Of a DNA stretch of 64,000 nucleotides, positions 60,447 to 64,000 are shown one piece after another. A program made the translations under genes and the position numbers. The DNA is from Kitasatospora aureofaciens. GTDB lineage: Bacteria > Actinomycetota > Actinomycetes > Streptomycetales > Streptomycetaceae. The notes beneath the pieces are model-generated. The model was given only the letters and a program-made list of their open reading frames with translations, had not been told where the DNA came from and did not search any database. The stretch is taken from NCBI RefSeq assembly GCF_001188955.3, contig NZ_JPRF03000021.1, positions 496,001 through 560,000 on the forward strand, given 5' to 3'. Each line of letters begins with the position of its first letter. Positions within the stretch are counted from its first letter, which is position 1.

Positions 60447-62150
60447 TCAGGTGTAGATGTAGGGCTCGGGTGCGGTGGCGCTGCCTCCGGGGGTGGCGAC
60501 GGTCACCTCGACGGCGCCCGCCGTGTGCGCGGGGGCGGTGGCGTTGATCAGGGTGTCGGAGACGACGACGAAGGCGGCGGAGGTGGTGCCGAAGGCCACG
60601 TTGGTCGCGGTGGCCAGGCCGGTGCCTGTGAGGGTGACGGTGGTGCCTCCGGCCGCGGGGCCGGTGACCGGGCTGATGGCGGTGGCGGACGGGGGAGCGA
60701 GGTAGGTGTAGGTGGCGTCATCGGCGACGCCGCCTACGGTGGTGACGACGACAGGGACGGTGCCGGGCGCCGCGGGTGTGGTGGTGACGGTGATTTGACT
60801 GTCGGAGAGCACGGTCGGGACCAGGGTGGCGGTTCCGAAGGTCACCGTGGTGACCGTTTGCAGGTTGCGGCCCTCGATGGTGACGGTGGTGCCGCCCGCC
60901 ACCGGTCCGGCGCTGGGATGGAGCGCGGTGATACGGGGCGGGGGGATGTAGTAGAACGGGACGGGGAAGCTGGTGCCGCCGGGGGTGGTGACGGTGACGT
61001 TGACGACGCCCTGGCCGGCCGGGGTGACGCAGGTGATCTCGTTGTCGTCGACGACCACGACGTGGGTGGCGAGCCGGTTGCCGAAGTGGACGGCGGTGGT
61101 CCCGGTCAGGTGGGTCCCGATGATCGTGACGGGTGTCCCGCCGCCGGTGGGCCCCTGGTCCGGGAACAGGCCGGTGAGCCCGGGGAGCACGCTGACGGTG
61201 CTGGCGCCGTTGTTGACGACGTAGATCTGCAGGTCGTCCGGGGTCACGGCGAGGAAGTAGGGGGTGTTCAGTCCGCCGTAGGTGCGCACGATGGTGTGGG
61301 TGGCGGTGTCGATGGCGCTGACGGTGCCGTTGCCGCTGTCGGAGACGTAGGCGAGCGTGCCGTCCCTGGTGATCGCGACCATGAAGGGAAGGCTGAAGCC
61401 CGGGATGGCGGCGATGATGGTGCCGGTCGCCAGGTCGATGACGTCCACGATGTTGCCGCCGTAGTTGGGGACGTACAGGTACCGTCCGTCCGGGGTGACG
61501 GCGCAGACCCGGGGGAAGAGGAAGCCGGTCAGGCGGGCGGTGACGGTGCCGGTGGCGGTGTCGATGACGCTGATCGCGTTGTCGCCCTCCTCGCTCACGT
61601 AGACGTGCCGCCCGTCGGGGGAGACCGTGACGTTCCGCGGCCCGGTGCCGACGGCGATCTCCCCGAGGACCGTCAGGGTCGCGGTGCCGATCACGCGCAC
61701 CCTGTTCAGGCCCTGGCAGGCCACGTACACGCGGCTGCCGTCCGGGGTGGCGGCCAGCCCAACCGGGTTGGCCATGCCGGTGACGGCGCCGCTGACCGTG
61801 TTGGTGGCCGTGTCGATCACTTGGACGGTATTCGCGGCGTAGTTCGCCACGTACACCTGCCGCCCGTCCGGAGTGGCCGTGAGACCCCAGGGACCGGAGC
61901 CCACGTCGATCGAGGCGGTGACCGCCCTGGTCGACGTGCTGATCACCTTGACGGTGCCGTCACCGAAGTCGCTGACGTACGCCCACCGGCCGTTGGGGGT
62001 GATGACCACCCCCACCGGACCCGCACCCACCGGCACGGTAGCCACCGGAGCGGTGGCCGCCGGCGCCGCCGAGCGGTCCAGGGCCGACGACGCCCCGGTC
62101 ACTATCGGGGAGGGCCAGCGCCCACGTCCCGGTTCTGGTCCAGCGTTCAC
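60447..62150 (-). CDS. YVTN beta-propeller plus three IPT/TIG domains, inverted paralog
   Basis: 567 aa from GTG (NAGPEPGRGRW), GGAGG 8-9 bases upstream. Seven YVTN blades (about 45-330; e.g. VYVANYAANTVQVIDTATNT V, RYLYVPNYGGNIVDVIDLAT) and three TIG domains (LFPDQGPTGGGTPVTIIGTH; LHPSAGPVAGGTTVTIEGRN; ISPVTGPAAGGTTVTLTG). Same order and size as 52833-54518 but well diverged. The N-terminal 40 residues are Pro/Ala-rich without a hydrophobic signal core. The long leader region upstream (62151-62390) contains repeat copy 2. Confidence 0.85.
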   Translation of the reverse strand: MNAGPEPGRGRWPSPIVTGASSALDRSAAPAATAPVATVPVGAGPVGVVITPNGRWAYVSDFGDGTVKVISTSTRAVTASIDVGSGPWGLTATPDGRQVYVANYAANTVQVIDTATNTVSGAVTGMANPVGLAATPDGSRVYVACQGLNRVRVIGTATLTVLGEIAVGTGPRNVTVSPDGRHVYVSEEGDNAISVIDTATGTVTARLTGFLFPRVCAVTPDGRYLYVPNYGGNIVDVIDLATGTIIAAIPGFSLPFMVAITRDGTLAYVSDSGNGTVSAIDTATHTIVRTYGGLNTPYFLAVTPDDLQIYVVNNGASTVSVLPGLTGLFPDQGPTGGGTPVTIIGTHLTGTTAVHFGNRLATHVVVVDDNEITCVTPAGQGVVNVTVTTPGGTSFPVPFYYIPPPRITALHPSAGPVAGGTTVTIEGRNLQTVTTVTFGTATLVPTVLSDSQITVTTTPAAPGTVPVVVTTVGGVADDATYTYLAPPSATAISPVTGPAAGGTTVTLTGTGLATATNVAFGTTSAAFVVVSDTLINATAPAHTAGAVEVTVATPGGSATAPEPYIYT

Positions 62151-62176
62151 GCCGTCCTCCCTCCGGCCGCGCCCGC

Positions 62177-62388
62177 AGGCACGGCAGCACAGGCGGCCCA
62201 GCCCGGAGCAGTCCCCGCGGCACGCCTGACAGACCGGACTGAGAGAACGAGATCCCTCCCCGCGGGAATCTCGGCTGCCGCCCCGCGACGCCGACGCCCC
62301 AGCGAAAGACCGGCGCGGCCCATCCCTGCCACGTTCCTCCGGGGGATGGGCAACCCGCCGATTCCAATACAGCAAACCGTGCAGGACG
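62177..62388. repeat. ~200-bp structured repeat, copy 2 (leader of YVTN/TIG gene)
   Basis: Lies immediately upstream of the minus-strand gene starting at 62150, so it probably includes its promoter and 5' leader. On that strand the hairpin is GAGATTCCC...GGGATCTC (within 62249-62277). Copy 1 sits beyond the 3' end of the same gene. Confidence 0.7.
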
Positions 62389-62781
62389 CTCACACAGTCA
62401 GCAAGAGCCCTCGACGCAGCATCACCCGAACGGCGCAGCACACGAGTCAGCCTTCGCCCCCCCCGAGGAACCAACCCGCCGGCCGGTGGGCTCCGCAAGC
62501 CTGGGTCTGTACGGTGACCGGTTCTGTCCCGCAATCGGTGGTAAGCAGAGGTGACCGGCATCTTTGGCGTGGTGTGCGAGATTCAATGGGCTTGTGGACG
62601 TGGTGTTTTCGGGGTTGTCGGCGCTGGCGGTCGAGGGCGTGACGGGCGAGTGTGGTGTGATTTGGGTGACCGCGCGCACCCGGGAGGATCCAATGCCGTC
62701 TCCCGCGTGCGGTACGCCGGTGGGGCGGGTGCACGGCTTCCACCATCGAAACGGTGGCGGACGTGCCGGTGGACGGTCGGC
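62389..62781. other. No secure gene
   Basis: Open frames without recognisable domains; likely remnant DNA. Confidence 0.35.
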
Positions 62782-62910
62782 CGGCTCGTTGCCCCGTTCG
62801 CCGCAGCCCTCCTCGAACTCGTCCAGGCCCAGGCCGACGACACCAGCCGCTTCGTCGGCCTGCCGACCTGGATGCAGATCCTCGACCGGCACTTCCCACG
62901 ACCCCAGTGA
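62782..62910 (+). pseudogene. C-terminal fragment of a hypothetical protein
   Basis: LVAPFAAALLELVQAQADDT SRFVGLPTWMQILDRHFPRP Q and stop: coherent helical ending without a matching upstream frame. Family unknown. Confidence 0.35.
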
Positions 62911-63262
62911 CCACCGGCCCGACGTTCTGATGACAGTTCAAGAGCTATCCGGCAGGCACCGATGGCGTCGACCAGCACCAGACAGTCGACGCCATCGCGT
63001 TCAACGACCCCGCCCGCTACGCCGCCGCTTCCCCGGCCGGCTCGTCGTCGATGTGCTTGAGCCGGCTGCGGGCGTGATGCTGTTGTCGTCTGGGCCCGGG
63101 GGCGCATGTCGCAGAACCTGTCGCGCAGGGCGTGGTGCGAGAATCCTAGGACGGCCGGAATTCATCCGTGGCACGTTTTCATCGTTGTCGGCTCAGATCG
63201 TCGGCTGATTGGTTCCAGACGCGAAACCGCCAGTGCCGTCTCAGATGACCTAGGAGGATAGT
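62911..63262. other. Gap with hairpin and promoter side of crystallin-like gene
   Basis: Contains the hairpin at 62961-62998. The last 150 bases are less GC-rich and should hold the promoter of the gene at 63263. Confidence 0.4.
62961..62998. terminator. Perfect hairpin
   Basis: CGATGGCGTCGAC (62961-62973) and GTCGACGCCATCG (62986-62998), 13 pairs, 12-base loop, downstream of the fragment ending at 62910. Confidence 0.5.
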
Positions 63263-63571
63263 GTGGGTGTCCATATCGAGCAGGGAGCGGGAAAAGAGGC
63301 ATGCAGGCCCGAGTGCCTCGGCCTCTACGACAACTACGGCTTCAACACGCGTGACATGGGGAAGGTCTTGTCGACCGACGAAGACATCCCCGACTTGCGT
63401 GACTACGATTTCAACGACGCGGCCAGTTCCTTCTACAACAACACCGAGCGCGTGGTCACGGTGTATAAGGACGTCAAGTACGGCGGCGAGAGTCTCGAAA
63501 TCCAACCCCGAGAGGCGGAAGACGTTCCCGCTGGCTGGAACGACACGATCTCGTCGGTCAGGTTCGCGTAG
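63263..63571 (+). CDS. Beta/gamma-crystallin-like (peptidase inhibitor I36-type) protein
   Basis: 102 aa, GTG with AGGAGG 5 bases upstream. Greek-key pattern: GLYDNYGFNTRDMG, SSFYNNTERVVTVYKDVKYG GESLEIQP and WNDTISSVRFA (the W-N-D-x-I-S-S signature). Members are usually secreted inhibitors or Ca-binding proteins, but no signal peptide is visible here. Followed by a strong terminator, so monocistronic. Confidence 0.75.
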   Translation: MGVHIEQGAGKEACRPECLGLYDNYGFNTRDMGKVLSTDEDIPDLRDYDFNDAASSFYNNTERVVTVYKDVKYGGESLEIQPREAEDVPAGWNDTISSVRFA

Positions 63572-63588
63572 CCTTCGCTTCCACATCG

Positions 63589-63645
63589 CGCCGTTGGGCG
63601 GGAGACATCGGCGTGAGCATGCCTGACGTCTCCCGCCCAGCGGCG
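63589..63645 (+). terminator. Long hairpin terminator
   Basis: Arms 63589-63606 (CGCCGTTGGGCGGGAGAC) and 63628-63645 (GTCTCCCGCCCAGCGGCG), 18 pairs with a single T opposite G, loop of 21 bases. Ends the crystallin-like transcript. Confidence 0.75.
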
Positions 63646-63747
63646 TCTGGCTGGCTCACCCCAGTGGCCCGCACGTCGAGCAAAACGGTTGTCGGCCGGG
63701 GCCTTCCGGCCTTGGTGCATCGGTACAGCGGTTGGCGCTGAGAACGA

Positions 63748-64000
63748 TCATGGTCCGGTCAGTGCGAGGGTGCTGACGAGGTTCTCGTACTCGCGGCGGG
63801 CCTTGCGCTGGGCCGGAACCGCCGGAGCGCCAGGGCCGCCGTCGAGCGACTGGCAGCGGGCGAGGAGTCCGAGGTGCACGGCAGGGACGGCGCTAACGCG
63901 CAGGGTGTAGCCCTGCCCACGTCGTATGGTCACCCCCTGGTCGAGCGCGTCCCGCTCGGCGGGGTCCAGTTCGGTGCTGCGGAGGAAGTCGGCGACCTTG
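63748..64000 (-). CDS. Hypothetical protein, C-terminal part (runs off window)
   Basis: About 83 residues visible: KVADFLRSTELDPAERDALD QG, YTLRVSAVPAVHLGLLARCQ SL and a basic helix KARREYENLVS before the stop. The 5' end lies beyond the right edge. Family not recognised. Confidence 0.6.
   Translation of the reverse strand, partial: KVADFLRSTELDPAERDALDQGVTIRRGQGYTLRVSAVPAVHLGLLARCQSLDGGPGAPAVPAQRKARREYENLVSTLALTGP

Noticed and set aside
57841..60456. An 871-codon frame overlapping the TIG genes
   Set aside because: His/Arg/Pro-rich +1 reading of repeat genes; no start signal and no family resemblance.

Overview
High-GC actinomycete DNA, most likely Streptomyces or Kitasatospora. The reasons are third-position GC bias in every convincing gene, frequent GTG starts with GGAGG-type ribosome sites, many ATGA/GTGA stop-start overlaps, a c-di-AMP riboswitch ahead of a secreted wall protein, and streptomycete-style families (MmyB-like XRE regulators, TipAS/MerR, CGNR regulator, WXG100-like export proteins, DUF402). 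The high density of broken transposases, recombinase pieces and truncated genes suggests a chromosome arm or large plasmid rather than core chromosome. No rRNA, tRNA or CRISPR array was seen.

Layout. 0-2.8 kb: FAD monooxygenase running off the left edge, divergent from a CGNR regulator with a perfect palindrome between them; GH15 remnant; AraC regulator head-to-head with a DoxX-like membrane protein. 2.9-6.3 kb: IS and immunity-type remnants and a SUKH+HEAT protein. 6.3-10.4 kb: two secreted peptidoglycan-binding proteins around a broken ArsR-like regulator, a damaged Rossmann ORF and a membrane protein. 10.4-17.2 kb: recombinase and transposase fragments, CbrC-like protein, truncated ricin-type lectin reading in frame into a ParB-like protein, riboswitch-controlled CAP protein, IS701-type element. 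17.8-20.5 kb: arsenic cluster (arsI divergent from arsR - aquaporin - arsC - GNAT). 20.5-28.4 kb: replication-relaxation remnant, DUF402 protein, tandem paralogous serine hydrolases, Nudix and DUF1330 fragments, HIT protein, lspA.

28.7-41.5 kb: MmyB regulator/SDR, FAD monooxygenase/GlxA-type regulator, DJ-1 protein, small hypothetical and membrane genes, a direct-repeat-preceded hypothetical, a MerR-TipAS/glycosyltransferase operon, and TetR/type-B esterase. 41.6-48.3 kb: IS701 remnant, a four-gene ESX-like cassette, IS5 remnant, aminoglycoside phosphotransferase-like kinase. 48.4-52.7 kb: small hypotheticals, alpha/beta hydrolase divergent from MarR, remnants. 52.8-62.2 kb: a cluster of IPT/TIG-repeat and YVTN beta-propeller proteins, most without signal peptides, bounded by two paralogs of identical architecture facing each other, plus a secreted beta-helix protein. 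The right edge has a crystallin-fold protein and a partial hypothetical.

Regulator/enzyme divergent pairs recur and look like separate detoxification or resistance units. The least explained blocks are the ESX-like cassette and the TIG/YVTN cluster, the latter with about 200 bp of duplicated structured leader sequence on both sides of one member. All family assignments come from reading motifs by eye; no database search was run.
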